From NCBI GenBank assembly GCA_947259915.1, contig CAMYOC010000053.1, positions 62,001 to 126,000 of the forward strand: a DNA stretch of 64,000 bases. Reading direction: 5' to 3'. A program made the position numbers and the translations under genes. Every line of letters begins with the position of its first letter. The first letter of the stretch is position 1. Under the pieces are notes generated by a model that worked only from the letters and a program-made list of their open reading frames with translations, ran no database searches and was not told where the DNA came from. The DNA is from an uncultured Gammaproteobacteria bacterium. GTDB taxonomy: Bacteria; Pseudomonadota; Gammaproteobacteria; Steroidobacterales; XN24. Shown piece after piece: positions 46,159 to 55,037 of this stretch.

Positions 46159-47007
46159 GATTCATTCACGACACTGATCGAAGCCACGGATCTGGCGCAG
46201 GCACTGACTGAGTCTGATCTCCGTGTGGTGGATACCCGTTTCCGGCTTGCGGACCCCGGTGCCGGTGAACAGGCCTATCGGCAGGGGCATATCCCGGGCG
46301 CGGTCTATCTGCATCTGGAGCGGGATCTGTCCGGTCCGGTTACTGCGACCAGCGGTCGCCACCCGCTGCCGGATCCACGCATCCTGGCGGCGCGTCTGGG
46401 TCGGGCCGGCATCGGCAACGATGATCAGGTCGTGGTCTACGATGATGCGGCCGGCGCGATCGCCGCGCGCCTGTGGTGGCTGTTGCGCTGGCTTGGCCAC
46501 CCGCGGGTCGCGGTGTTGAACGGCGGGCTTGCTGCATGGTCCGCAGCGGGCTTCGATCTGGACCAGGGCGCGGTCAAGCCCCGTCCCGGGAGTTTCTTTC
46601 CCGCGTCCGGCAGCGTCCGCGCGGTAACGGTGGAGGAATTGTCGGGCCGGCGCGGCAAGGCTCCGCGTCTGCTGGTGGACGCCCGGGAGCGACCGCGTTT
46701 TCTCGGGCAGATGGAGCCGATCGACCCGGTGGCGGGCCGCATCCCCGGGTCCGTAAACTTCCCCTTTGCCGAGAATCTCGACGATTCCGGACGCATGCTC
46801 GATGCGCCCGAGCTACAGCGCAGATGGCTCCGGGTGCTCGGCGATACGCAGATAAACGCAGTGGCCTGTCTGTGCGGTTCCGGTGTCACCGCTTGCCTCG
46901 ATCTGCTCGCGCTGGAAGTGGCGGGGATGCCGGGCGCGGGTCTCTATGCCGGCTCCTGGAGCGAGTGGATCCGCGATCCCGAGCGGCCGATCGCTACAGG
47001 CGAATAG
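46156..47007 (+). CDS. Thiosulfate/3-mercaptopyruvate sulfurtransferase (two rhodanese domains)
   Basis: A 283-residue protein with two rhodanese domains (about 10-130 and 155-280), which is the length of SseA-type enzymes. The N-terminal domain is inactive (structural), and the C-terminal active-site loop is C-G-S-G-V-T-A with the Cys at about residue 240, matching mercaptopyruvate sulfurtransferases (CGSGVTA). It transfers sulfane sulfur to thiols or cyanide in the cytoplasm. Characteristic stretches: HIPGAVYLHLERDLSG, VVYDDAAGAIAARLWWLLRW, GRIPGSVNFPF. It is monocistronic and converges on an oxidoreductase 23 bp away. Confidence 0.92.
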   Translation: MDSFTTLIEATDLAQALTESDLRVVDTRFRLADPGAGEQAYRQGHIPGAVYLHLERDLSGPVTATSGRHPLPDPRILAARLGRAGIGNDDQVVVYDDAAGAIAARLWWLLRWLGHPRVAVLNGGLAAWSAAGFDLDQGAVKPRPGSFFPASGSVRAVTVEELSGRRGKAPRLLVDARERPRFLGQMEPIDPVAGRIPGSVNFPFAENLDDSGRMLDAPELQRRWLRVLGDTQINAVACLCGSGVTACLDLLALEVAGMPGAGLYAGSWSEWIRDPERPIATGE

Positions 47008-47030
47008 AGGCGAGTACCGGTCAGCCCGGA

Positions 47031-48065
47031 TCAGGGGATCAGGATGACCTTGCCGAGGTTCTTGCGCGCTTCGATCCAGGCGTGGGCCTCGGCCGCTTCG
47101 GCCAGAGGGAAACACCGATCGGTGTGCGGACGGACCCAGCCCTCTGCGACACCCTGGAGGATCGCACCCAGCCAGCCGTTGAGTCGGGTCCGGGACTCAT
47201 ACATCTGGTGAACATTACAGCCAAAGACGCCGCGATTGCCGCGGATCAGTCCGCTCGGGTGGAACACCGGCGCGCCGATCATGCCCTTGAGCAGACGCAG
47301 CTTCCCGCTCAATCCCGGTCGGGCCGCCTCCGCGATGCCGAACATGCCCAGCCGGCCGCCATTCGCGAGCAGGCTCAGACCCTGCTTCCAGCTTTTTGGT
47401 CCCATGGGATCGATGATCAGATCCACGCCCCGGTTCCGGGTGATGGTAGCGACTTCCTTGTGCCAGCCCGTCTGGCGGTAGTCGACCGCGTGATCGAGAC
47501 CCCGGGACAGCAGGAACTCGTGCTTGCCAGGGCTCGCGGTGCCGATGGTGCGTGCGCCGACATGGCGGGCGATGTCCAGTGCCGCCAGCCCGACGCCACC
47601 GCCCGCATTTTGTATCAGCAGCGTCTGGTCGCCGCGTAACGATCCCATCACGATCAGCAGCAGCCAGGCGGTCACGTAATTCAGTGGTAGCCCCGCCGCC
47701 GCGGGAAACTCCAGATCAGCGGGTTTTGGCAACACACGGTCGGCATCGATCACGTGGTATTGCGCATAACCGCCGTAGTCGCCAAGCGCGAGCACCGCTC
47801 TGCCTTTCCACATCGGGTCCACGCCGTCACCGACTTCATCGACCACGCCGGAAATCTCATGGCCGGGGACGCAAGGCGGCGGCCGGGCATCCGGGTACAC
47901 ACCCTGGCGGATCAGGATATCGGCGAAGTTGATACCGGCCGCAGACACCGCGATACGCAGCTGGCCCGGACCGGGTTGTGGCAGTGGGGCGTCCTCCAGC
48001 TGCAGCACCTCCGGCCCGCCGTGGCGAGGGATGACCACCTGGCGCATGGAGTCTGGCGCGCTCAT
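47031..48065 (-). CDS. MDR-family zinc-free NADPH:quinone-type oxidoreductase
   Basis: A 344-residue protein from ATG 48065. The catalytic-like N-domain has GPGQLRIAVSAAGINFADILIRQGVYP and VPGHEISGVVDEVGDGV; the structural-zinc Cys cluster is absent, so it belongs to the quinone-reductase/VAT1-like branch. The Rossmann part has NAGGGVGLAALDIARHVGARTIGTAS for NADPH. It reduces a quinone or enone in the cytoplasm. It is 15 bp downstream of an amidohydrolase gene on the same strand and is likely cotranscribed. Confidence 0.9.
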   Translation of the reverse strand: MSAPDSMRQVVIPRHGGPEVLQLEDAPLPQPGPGQLRIAVSAAGINFADILIRQGVYPDARPPPCVPGHEISGVVDEVGDGVDPMWKGRAVLALGDYGGYAQYHVIDADRVLPKPADLEFPAAAGLPLNYVTAWLLLIVMGSLRGDQTLLIQNAGGGVGLAALDIARHVGARTIGTASPGKHEFLLSRGLDHAVDYRQTGWHKEVATITRNRGVDLIIDPMGPKSWKQGLSLLANGGRLGMFGIAEAARPGLSGKLRLLKGMIGAPVFHPSGLIRGNRGVFGCNVHQMYESRTRLNGWLGAILQGVAEGWVRPHTDRCFPLAEAAEAHAWIEARKNLGKVILIP

Positions 48066-48080
48066 GTCAGCTGCCGCCGT

Positions 48081-49580
48081 TCATCGACACGGCACCGGCG
48101 AATGAGAGTGCATGGTGCTCGCGGCGTCGGCGGCAGAGGGCGCCGGCTCGACCCCCGCGCTGCGGTACTTCTCTTCAAGCTGGCTCAGACGCCGATCGAT
48201 CTCTGCCCGGTCCAGCCATTGTCCGCGGACCATAACGCCGAGCGGCTCGCGCAGCGCGGTGACGCTGAGCAGCGGGTTTGACCCCACCAGGATCAGATCC
48301 GCCTCGAGTCCTTCGGCGACCGAACCAAAGCGGTCCGAGCCGCCGAAAAACTCTGCCGGATACACGGTACCCGTCCGTAGCGCCTGGTAAGGCGTCAGCC
48401 CGGCGTTGACCAGTGCGTCGAGTTCGTGATGGATAGAAAAGCCCGGCACGTTGAACACCTGTGGCGCATCCGAACCCAGCAGCAGCCCCGCGCCCTGGTC
48501 GTGCAGGGCCTTGACCAGGGCCGCGCGGATGGCAACAAGTCTCTCTGCAGCCCCGGGATCGTAGTCGGGGTTATCGAGCGTCCCTCGCTTGCTGGCGATC
48601 CAGCCGCGCCGCATGTCCCGTGGTATGTATTGCATCCCGGGCTCCATGGCGGTGACCAGCGGGTCCTCGGGCAACACGAAGTTCTCGATCAGCGACAGCG
48701 TGGGCACATTCCAGACGCCCGCTTCCCGGGTCTCCCGGGCCAGCTGAGGGATCAGGTTGGGATCCACCTGGCCGACCAGACCGAGACCAAAGAGCCCCGG
48801 GTCGGCCGTCGTATCCGACCCGGGCGGGAGCAGGGCCTGCATATAACCGTCCAGATGCTCGATCGTGGCCTGAGCAGAAGAGAAAGCCATGCTCAACCCG
48901 ACATCTTCCGGCACATGACCGGCGAACGGGATCTCGAGTTCTGCGGCCGTCGTCGCGATGGCATGGTATTCCTCGACGCTCAGACCCGGGTGCAGCTTGA
49001 GGAAGTCGTAGCCGCTACCGGCCTGTTCGGCCACCATGTTCCGGGCCTGTTCGACGCCGTCTACGCTGTTGCCATTGAGCGATGGCCCGGACGTAAAAAT
49101 ACGCGGCCCGAGAATCTCGTGATTCGCCACCTTCGTACGCAGTTCCAGATGGCACGGCGCGCCCAGCATGCCGCGCGCCGTAGTGATGCCGTTGGCCACG
49201 TACAGGAACAGCACCTCGTCCACCCAGCCCTCCCGCTGACGCCGTCCCGGGATGTGGGCGTGCATCTCCGCAAGCCCGGGCAGCAGGTATTGGCCACCGG
49301 CGTCGATGGCGCGGGCGTCGGCCGGCACCGTCACGGACCCGCGCGGGCCTATCGTGTGGATGGTCTCGCCCTCCACCAGCACGGTCTGATCGGAGAGCAC
49401 GACCTCGCGGTCCATCGGCACCACGTTTGCGCCGACGAATGCCACGGTCTCGGCATGGAGGACGCCGCCGAGGGCCAAAAAGCCGGGCAACAGCAGAGCC
49501 AGCCGCCAGCGCGAGGTCGCGTGGTTAATGGGGTAGCGGCCGCCGGGCCGGGTCGCTGTCATCGTCATCATTCTTGTCAT
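48081..49580 (-). CDS. Exported amidohydrolase (imidazolonepropionase/prolidase-like)
   Basis: A 499-residue protein from ATG 49580; other in-frame ATGs at 49568 and 49565 are possible. A signal peptide follows a basic stretch (RWRLALLLPGFLALGGVLHAE). The metal-binding amidohydrolase fold is complete: HAH (EMHAHIPG, about residues 106-108), a likely carbamylated Lys in DFLKLHPG, GHVPEDV and EHLDGY with His ligands, and D in GSDAPQVFN. The C-terminal cap ends in GLEADLILVGSNPL. Periplasmic relatives hydrolyse amides or dipeptides, but the substrate here is unknown. Confidence 0.9.
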   Translation of the reverse strand: MTRMMTMTATRPGGRYPINHATSRWRLALLLPGFLALGGVLHAETVAFVGANVVPMDREVVLSDQTVLVEGETIHTIGPRGSVTVPADARAIDAGGQYLLPGLAEMHAHIPGRRQREGWVDEVLFLYVANGITTARGMLGAPCHLELRTKVANHEILGPRIFTSGPSLNGNSVDGVEQARNMVAEQAGSGYDFLKLHPGLSVEEYHAIATTAAELEIPFAGHVPEDVGLSMAFSSAQATIEHLDGYMQALLPPGSDTTADPGLFGLGLVGQVDPNLIPQLARETREAGVWNVPTLSLIENFVLPEDPLVTAMEPGMQYIPRDMRRGWIASKRGTLDNPDYDPGAAERLVAIRAALVKALHDQGAGLLLGSDAPQVFNVPGFSIHHELDALVNAGLTPYQALRTGTVYPAEFFGGSDRFGSVAEGLEADLILVGSNPLLSVTALREPLGVMVRGQWLDRAEIDRRLSQLEEKYRSAGVEPAPSAADAASTMHSHSPVPCR

Positions 49581-49655
49581 TGAGGGTCAGGTCCGATCGG
49601 GGGAAGTCCCGGTTGCGCTATATTGTTGACTCAGGCGGCGATTCCGGAGGGAGTC

Positions 49656-50180
49656 ATGAAGACGTTCATAGTTATCTGTTCCATGCTAATTCTAGCCAGC
49701 GGTGGCGCGTTGGCACAGGGTACCAGCGCAGAGAAGGGGTCCAAAGCCGCCAGGGAGACGGCGAGGGCGGAGCAGGATGAGCCGTCAGAGGTCCGTGCCG
49801 AAAAGGCGCAACGACAGGCCGACAGGGCGATCGGAGAAGCCGCCAACCCCGACCGTCGGGACGCTGCCGGACATACCGGGGACGACGTCAAAGCGGACCG
49901 CGAGTCCTTGCCAAAACAGGTCGATCGCGACGATTACGGTAACGCCACCAGTCAGGAAATGCTGCGCCAGCGGGATGAAAGCAAGGCGATCAAGGAGGAA
50001 TACCGTGCCAGCGGCGAAAAACAGGCGGGAAAGAAGCCCTGGCATAAGGCGGCCGATACCGGGGATGGCGACAAGGCTGCGGCGAAGGGCAAGTCCGGCA
50101 AGGGAAAGTCCGGCAAGGGAAAGTCGAAATCTGATCGGTCTGGAGACAGGGAGACCACCGACGACCGGGATCACGACTGA
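49656..50180 (+). CDS. Small exported Lys/Gly/Asp-rich protein
   Basis: A 174-residue protein; ATG 49656 has GGAGGGAG 3-6 nt upstream, the best ribosome site in this region, and starts a signal peptide (VICSMLILASGGALAQG, cleavage near residue 20). The mature chain is almost wholly charged, without hydrophobic core segments, with KSGKGKSGKGKSKSD near its end coded by a tandem 15 bp repeat. Such compositions suggest an intrinsically disordered periplasmic protein that may bind nucleic acid, acidic polymers or cell wall. I recognise no family. Divergent from the amidohydrolase. Confidence 0.78.
   Translation: MKTFIVICSMLILASGGALAQGTSAEKGSKAARETARAEQDEPSEVRAEKAQRQADRAIGEAANPDRRDAAGHTGDDVKADRESLPKQVDRDDYGNATSQEMLRQRDESKAIKEEYRASGEKQAGKKPWHKAADTGDGDKAAAKGKSGKGKSGKGKSKSDRSGDRETTDDRDHD
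50091..50126 (+). repeat. Tandem 15 bp coding repeat (AAGTCCGGCAAGGGA)
   Basis: Two exact copies at 50091-50105 and 50106-50120, followed by a partial third starting AAGTCG. It encodes the KSGKG units of the exported protein, and its copy number could vary between strains. Confidence 0.75.
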
Positions 50181-50202
50181 CCCGGGCTCCGGTCTCGATC
50201 CA

Positions 50203-50889
50203 TCACCCTGGCGGCGAAGCTGGCGTGCCCGCTTGCCCGGCCGCCAGCACCTCGCTTTCGGCCCGGGCTTCGCGTAACCATTCGGCCATAGCCGGTAACG
50301 CGACCAGCGCCTCGATCCAGGCGGCGCTGGCGGTGGGCACGGCAACACCGTAGGTCAGAAAGCGCAGCCCGACCGGTGCGAACATCGCATCGACGATGCC
50401 GAATTCGCCAAACAGCCACGGCCCTTCCCGGCCCAGCTGAGATTCCCAGATCGCGATGATCCGATCGATGTCGTGCTGTACCGCCGGCGACGGGACCAGC
50501 CGGCGATCCCGGGCGCGGCAGTTCATCGGCAGCTCCCGGCGCAGATCCGGGAAACCCGCGTGCATCTCGCAGGCGAACGACCTGGCACGCGCGCGGGCAG
50601 TCACGTCCCCAGGCCAGGCGTTGGCGATGCTGAAGGCTTCGGCGAGATATTCGCAGATCGCCAGTGAATCCCACACATGCAGCGCCCCGTGGATCAGCGC
50701 CGGGACCCGGCCGGAGGGTGAGTAATTACCGATGCGTTGCCGGAACTCCGGCGTGTCCAGCGGCAGACGCAGGGTGTCGAACGGGACGCCAGCGTGGGTG
50801 GCAAACAGCCAGGCGCGTAGCGACCAGGATGAATAATTGCGGTTGCCGATGATCAGCAGCGGCTGGTCCGGATCGGCGGCGGCGCTCAC
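50203..50889 (-). CDS. Glutathione S-transferase family protein
   Basis: A 228-residue protein from GTG 50889. The thioredoxin-like N-domain (LLIIGNRNYSSWSLRAWLFATHAGVPFD, NYSPSGRVPALIHG, VWDSLAICEYLAEAF) carries the Ser/Tyr-type glutathione site (NYSSWS). The C-domain is helical (HDIDRIIAIWE...). It would conjugate or reduce cytoplasmic substrates with glutathione. It starts 5 bp after the frameshifted aldolase gene, so it is the second gene of that unit. Confidence 0.88.
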   Translation of the reverse strand: MSAAADPDQPLLIIGNRNYSSWSLRAWLFATHAGVPFDTLRLPLDTPEFRQRIGNYSPSGRVPALIHGALHVWDSLAICEYLAEAFSIANAWPGDVTARARARSFACEMHAGFPDLRRELPMNCRARDRRLVPSPAVQHDIDRIIAIWESQLGREGPWLFGEFGIVDAMFAPVGLRFLTYGVAVPTASAAWIEALVALPAMAEWLREARAESEVLAAGQAGTPASPPG

Positions 50890-50894
50890 GGCGC

Positions 50895-51639
50895 TTATTC
50901 CCGGAAGGACGGGTCGACGCGGTCCAGGCGACGTAGCAATGCCGGCCAGGCCAGAGCGCCGCCCTGGCCCAGGGTCGCCTGGTTCGCCTGGGCGCGGATG
51001 CCATCGACGATCGGCTGTGGTACCGGCACCAGGGCCGCGCTGCTGGAGGTGGCCAGTACCTGGATTTCGCAGGCCCGCTGGAGGATATACATGGCGAGGA
51101 AGGCTTCCCCCACCGACGCGCCGACGGTCAACGTGCCGTGGTTACGCAGGATCATAAAATTGTGCATGCCGAGATCGGCGACCAGTCGCGGTTTCTCGGC
51201 CTCATTCAGCGCCACGCCCTCGTAGTCGTGGTAGGCGAGGTCCGCGAGCGGGATCACGTTGTGCCGACACCGCGATGCCCTCGTTGGTATGCAGATGCAT
51301 CACGCATTGCGCGTTCTCGCGCGCTTCATGCACCGCGCTGTGGATGACAAACCCCGCCGGATTGACCGGATTAGGCGAGGATCCGACCTTGGCCCCGTCC
51401 AGGCCTACCTTGACCAGGCTGGAAGCCGAGATCTCGTCAAACAGCATGCCGTAGGGGTTGATCAGGAAGTGGTGGTCCGCTCCCGGCACCCGCGCCGAGA
51501 TATGGGTGAAGATCAGATCATCCCAGCCATAGAGTGCAACCAGCCGGTAGGCGGCGGCCAGATCCACGCGCACCTGCCACTCGGCGCCGCTGACCGAAGT
51601 CCTGACGTCATCGACCATCGATTCTTTGCTGGCGCTCAT
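50895..51639 (-). pseudogene. Class II aldolase/adducin-family gene, frameshifted by a small internal deletion
   Basis: From ATG 51639 the first frame reads a normal N-terminal half (LAAAYRLVALYGWDDLIFTHISAR, then CVMHLHTNEGIAVSA) and then runs out of family similarity at about 51260. The rest of the family sequence resumes in another frame (LADLAYHDYEGVALNEAEK, LGMHNFMILRNHGTLTVG) to the stop at 50895. Between the AVSA and AYHDYEGV motifs only 25 nt are present where about 18 codons are usual, so roughly 29 nt appear to be missing, which also shifts the frame. It would otherwise be a zinc aldolase or a decarboxylase-like enzyme. A sequencing error alone would not explain the missing residues. 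Confidence 0.8.
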
Positions 51640-51712
51640 GATCCCTCACTCCCGCTGGTCTTGATCGACACTACGAAACAGCTGGGTGTAATCGCGCGTG
51701 CGACGGAGAAAA

Positions 51713-51735
51713 ACGACCGGCGTTGAGCCGGTCGT
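51713..51735 (-). terminator. Terminator of the M3 peptidase gene
   Basis: Perfect 9 bp stem ACGACCGGC (51713-51721) / GCCGGTCGT (51727-51735) with loop GTTGA. On the minus strand it is followed by TTTTTCTCC (complement of 51705-51712). It lies about 20 bp past the peptidase stop. Confidence 0.8.
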
Positions 51736-51756
51736 CGCGGCGACATGCATCGGGCA

Positions 51757-53808
51757 TCAGGTCCCCTGGTCCAGCCGTCGCTGGAAGGCCTCGAAGTTGT
51801 ACGGCCGACCGAGAAACTCGGTCACCGAAACCGCCGTCGGACGGGAGCCGCCGCGGGCCAGCACCTCCTGCAGGTAGTCACGCGCGGTGTCACGGTTCAA
51901 AAGGCCTTCCTCTTCAAAGCGGCTGAACATGTCGTAGGCGATCACCTGAGACCACATATAGGTGTAGTAGTAGGCTGAGTAACCGTTCAGATGGCCAAAG
52001 CTTGCATACGGGTGGGCGCCTTCGACAAAGGGCAACACCGAATACTTCGTCGCCAGTTCCTCCCACAGCTGCAGCAGGTCAAAGCTGGCCGGGTCGCGGT
52101 TGTAATAATTCAGCGAGATCGATGCGTAGAACATCTGGCCGTTGATAAACAGGCCCTGGCCGAAGTTTTGCGCGGCGCGCATCTTCTCCACCAGCGCTGC
52201 CGGGATGACTTCACCGGCATCGTTGGTGGCGAAGCTCTGCAGCGTCTCGGTGTCGTAGATCCACTCCTGCAGCATCATCGACGGCGCCTCGATAAAGTCC
52301 CATTCCGGCGTGGACAACGGCGTCCAGCGCTGGTTGTTGCTGACCAGGAAATGGATCAGATGGCCAAACTCATGCAGGAATGTTTCGACCTGAGATTGCT
52401 CGAGATAGCCCTTCTCCTCGCCACCGGGGAAATTCGTCACCAGCGCCGCGCGCGGCACGGTGACAGCGGGTTCCCCGGTCTCGACCTGGAACATGGCCGC
52501 GTGTTTGTACTTGTCCTGGCGCGGGTGCATGTCGAGATAGAAACGGCCCACCAGTTCGCCATCGCTGTACATCTCGTAGGCCTCTACCGCTGGATCCCAG
52601 ACCTCGTCGGTAGCCCAGGGCCGGATCTCCAGACCAAACAGATCGGTAGTCAGACCGAATATGCCGTCGCGGACCTTGGTGTATTCGAAGTATTGGCGCA
52701 GCGCGGCCGAGTCCACCTGGTATTTCTCGAGACGGATCTTGTTGCCAATCCAGCTGCTCTGCCAGGGATTCACCTGATCGGCATCGGGGTCGATCTGCCG
52801 CAGTCGGGCCAGATATTCCTGATAATCGGCTTCGGCGCGACTGCGGGAGGCTTCAAGGCCACCGCGCACAAACGACCAGGCTTCGGCGCCGCTGCCGGTC
52901 ATCTTGTCGGCGGTGGCACGGTCGGCCCAGTTGTCGAATCCGGTTAGCCGGGCCAGTTCGTAGCGTTTCTCCATCAGAGATTCGAGCACCGCCTGGTTTT
53001 TCGGATAGGCGCGATTCTGGTATTCGAAATAAAGCGCCTTGCGCAGATCGTTATCGTCGGCATAGCGCAGGAACGGGATGAAATCCGGGTAGTCCGTGGT
53101 GATGGTGATCTTGCCGTCGGCGCCGGGCGGGTGGGCATTGATCCAGTCTTGCGGCAAGCCGGCCAGCCGCGCCGGATCATCCACGGTGATGCTGCGAACA
53201 TCGGCCGGCACGTTACTGTCGAACTGCTGCCCGAGCTTGGTGATCTCTTCGTTCAGCGCCCGGATGCGCGTGCGTGTGGCCTCGTCCTTGTCCACGCCGT
53301 TGATGCGGTAGTCACGCAGGGTCTGGCTGACGAAATAACGGGTCTCGTCATCAGCTGTCGACACGTCAACGGCTGCGATCGCGTCGTAGAGCGGGCGCGA
53401 CAGGCCGATCCGGGTGTTCAGCTCGTCCATTTTTTGCTCACATTCGGCCGCGGCGGCGCGCACGCCGGCGTCCGGGTGCGTCAGAAAATACAGCTGGGCC
53501 GGGTAGGCGACGTTGGTCAGCTCCCGCTGCAGTGTGTTGTAGGGATCGAGCACAGAGGCGACGGTCGCTTCGCCCTGGAAACCTTCGAGTTCGGCGAACA
53601 GCGCGCCGACCCGGTCGATCCCGGCCGCGCAGCTCGCCGTATATTTGACGGCGGTGGCGCTCTGCATCTCTGCATCGGTTTGGGCGTCAGCCGCCGTGTC
53701 GGTAGTGGCCTCTGCGGCCGGCGCGCCTGGCGGCTCGGACGGCGACTTGCCGCATGCGGTCGCGAGCACCAGCATCAGTGCGATGAGCAGATTTCGATAG
53801 ATGGACAT
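51757..53808 (-). CDS. M3-family metallopeptidase, lipoprotein
   Basis: A 683-residue protein. ATG 53808 starts a lipoprotein signal with lipobox LATAC (Cys about 19, then GKSPSEP). It is a thimet oligopeptidase-type enzyme: zinc motif HEFGH in VETFLHEFGHLIHF at about residue 480 with the distal Glu in EAPSMMLQEW. Further family motifs are GYSAYYYTYMWSQVIAYDMF and the C-terminal ARGGSRPTAVSVTEFLGRPYN. It cleaves short peptides in the periplasm; the anchor suggests outer or inner membrane retention. Most bacterial M3 enzymes are cytoplasmic, so the signal sequence marks an exported subgroup (Dcp/OpdA relatives are found). Confidence 0.92.
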   Translation of the reverse strand: MSIYRNLLIALMLVLATACGKSPSEPPGAPAAEATTDTAADAQTDAEMQSATAVKYTASCAAGIDRVGALFAELEGFQGEATVASVLDPYNTLQRELTNVAYPAQLYFLTHPDAGVRAAAAECEQKMDELNTRIGLSRPLYDAIAAVDVSTADDETRYFVSQTLRDYRINGVDKDEATRTRIRALNEEITKLGQQFDSNVPADVRSITVDDPARLAGLPQDWINAHPPGADGKITITTDYPDFIPFLRYADDNDLRKALYFEYQNRAYPKNQAVLESLMEKRYELARLTGFDNWADRATADKMTGSGAEAWSFVRGGLEASRSRAEADYQEYLARLRQIDPDADQVNPWQSSWIGNKIRLEKYQVDSAALRQYFEYTKVRDGIFGLTTDLFGLEIRPWATDEVWDPAVEAYEMYSDGELVGRFYLDMHPRQDKYKHAAMFQVETGEPAVTVPRAALVTNFPGGEEKGYLEQSQVETFLHEFGHLIHFLVSNNQRWTPLSTPEWDFIEAPSMMLQEWIYDTETLQSFATNDAGEVIPAALVEKMRAAQNFGQGLFINGQMFYASISLNYYNRDPASFDLLQLWEELATKYSVLPFVEGAHPYASFGHLNGYSAYYYTYMWSQVIAYDMFSRFEEEGLLNRDTARDYLQEVLARGGSRPTAVSVTEFLGRPYNFEAFQRRLDQGT

Positions 53809-54090
53809 GATGTAGTTCCCTGGCCTGTTGACCGGCGTAGTTGCCGGCTGCTGGCCGTGTTTGAGCACGGCGGGTTGCGCGCCGTGCAGCAGATTGACGG
53901 GCGGGGTGAGCCGCCGCCGGAGGCGGCTAAACATAGCGCAGCCGGAGACCTTAGGCCAGATCGGTCCCGGCAGGACCTGTGCGGCGCTCGCTTCTGATCG
54001 TCGCCGTCGCGATGTCATCCCCCCGTCGCGGTTCGAGCTGAACCTGAAATCGGGCTACGATGCCACCCATCAACCAGAGGAGTGCCAGGG

Positions 54091-54930
54091 GTGACTGATT
54101 CGCGCCCGAGCCTGCGCCGCAGGGATACCGATACCTTGCACCAGCCCTGGCGTGCTTTGCGGCGTCTGGCCCCGCTGGTCCTCGCCGGACTGGCAAGCTG
54201 TGCTTCGACGCCATCCGATGAGCGTCTGCACAGCACGCTGTGGGTCCAGACCAGCGCCGAATACGGGGTGATCACCCACCAGGTATTCCATATGGCAAAG
54301 CAAGCGCTCGAGCAGAGCCTGCTGACCGCGACCGACGAGCCGGCGCCGGCACTGATCATCGACGTCGACGAGACAGTGCTGGACAACTCCGGGCAGACCG
54401 CGCGCTCGATCCTGGCCAGAACGGGTTTCCGCCGGGACGCGTGGAGAGCGTGGGTCAATGAGGCGTCCGCGCCGGCGGTGCCTGGCGCGCTGAATTACCT
54501 CAGACACGCAGATCAGCTTGGCGTCACGGTGTTCTATGTGACCAACCGCAGCGTCGAGCTGGAACCGGCGACGCGCAGCAATCTGGACTCGCTCGGGTTC
54601 CCGTTGCGGCCGGACATGGATGTAATCCTGACGCGCAACGAACGGCCGGAATGGACCCGGGACAAGAGCAGCCGCCGGCAGTGGGTCGCCGATCGTTTCC
54701 GGGTGCTGCAGATCCTCGGTGACGATCTTGCCGATTTTATCGCGGTGCCCCCTGGCACCGACGCCGAGGTCCGTCAGCAGCTCGCCGCAGGCCGCGCCGA
54801 GTGGGGACGGAGCTGGTTCATGCTGCCCAACCCCATCTACGGCAGCTGGGAGCGGGCGCTGACCCCGGACGGCACGACCATATTCGACTCATCCATGGAG
54901 CAGAAATTCAGACGGCTCGAGACGCAATAA
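54091..54930 (+). CDS. Class C-type acid phosphatase / 5'-nucleotidase, lipoprotein e(P4) family
   Basis: A 279-residue protein. GTG 54091 is preferred because AGAGGAG at 54076-54082 lies 8 nt upstream. The lipobox LASC follows a basic start (RALRRLAPLVLAGLASC). The HAD motif I is DVDETVLDNS, motif II TN after VTVFYVTNR, and the later acidic pair is in ILGDDLADF. It dephosphorylates nucleotides such as NMN or AMP at the cell surface, feeding nucleoside uptake. The gene is upstream of an exported nuclease-fold gene in the same direction, 107 bp away. Confidence 0.9.
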   Translation: MTDSRPSLRRRDTDTLHQPWRALRRLAPLVLAGLASCASTPSDERLHSTLWVQTSAEYGVITHQVFHMAKQALEQSLLTATDEPAPALIIDVDETVLDNSGQTARSILARTGFRRDAWRAWVNEASAPAVPGALNYLRHADQLGVTVFYVTNRSVELEPATRSNLDSLGFPLRPDMDVILTRNERPEWTRDKSSRRQWVADRFRVLQILGDDLADFIAVPPGTDAEVRQQLAAGRAEWGRSWFMLPNPIYGSWERALTPDGTTIFDSSMEQKFRRLETQ

Positions 54931-55037
54931 GGACATCGTCGATGCTTGCCACCCGTTTGACATAACGCGACCCTTGCCCTGCGGGCGCTGCCTATACTCT
55001 CTTCTACAAGCGGCGTCTGGCCGCAGGGGAGGTAATC

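Noticed and set aside
43742-46165. Start of the TolB-N/TPR gene at 46165
   Set aside because: The upstream 70 residues are compositionally odd and the membrane helices begin after ATG 45955.
51757-54018. N-terminal extension of the M3 peptidase gene to 54018
   Set aside because: The extra 70 residues are Arg/Pro-rich and precede a normal lipoprotein signal at ATG 53808.
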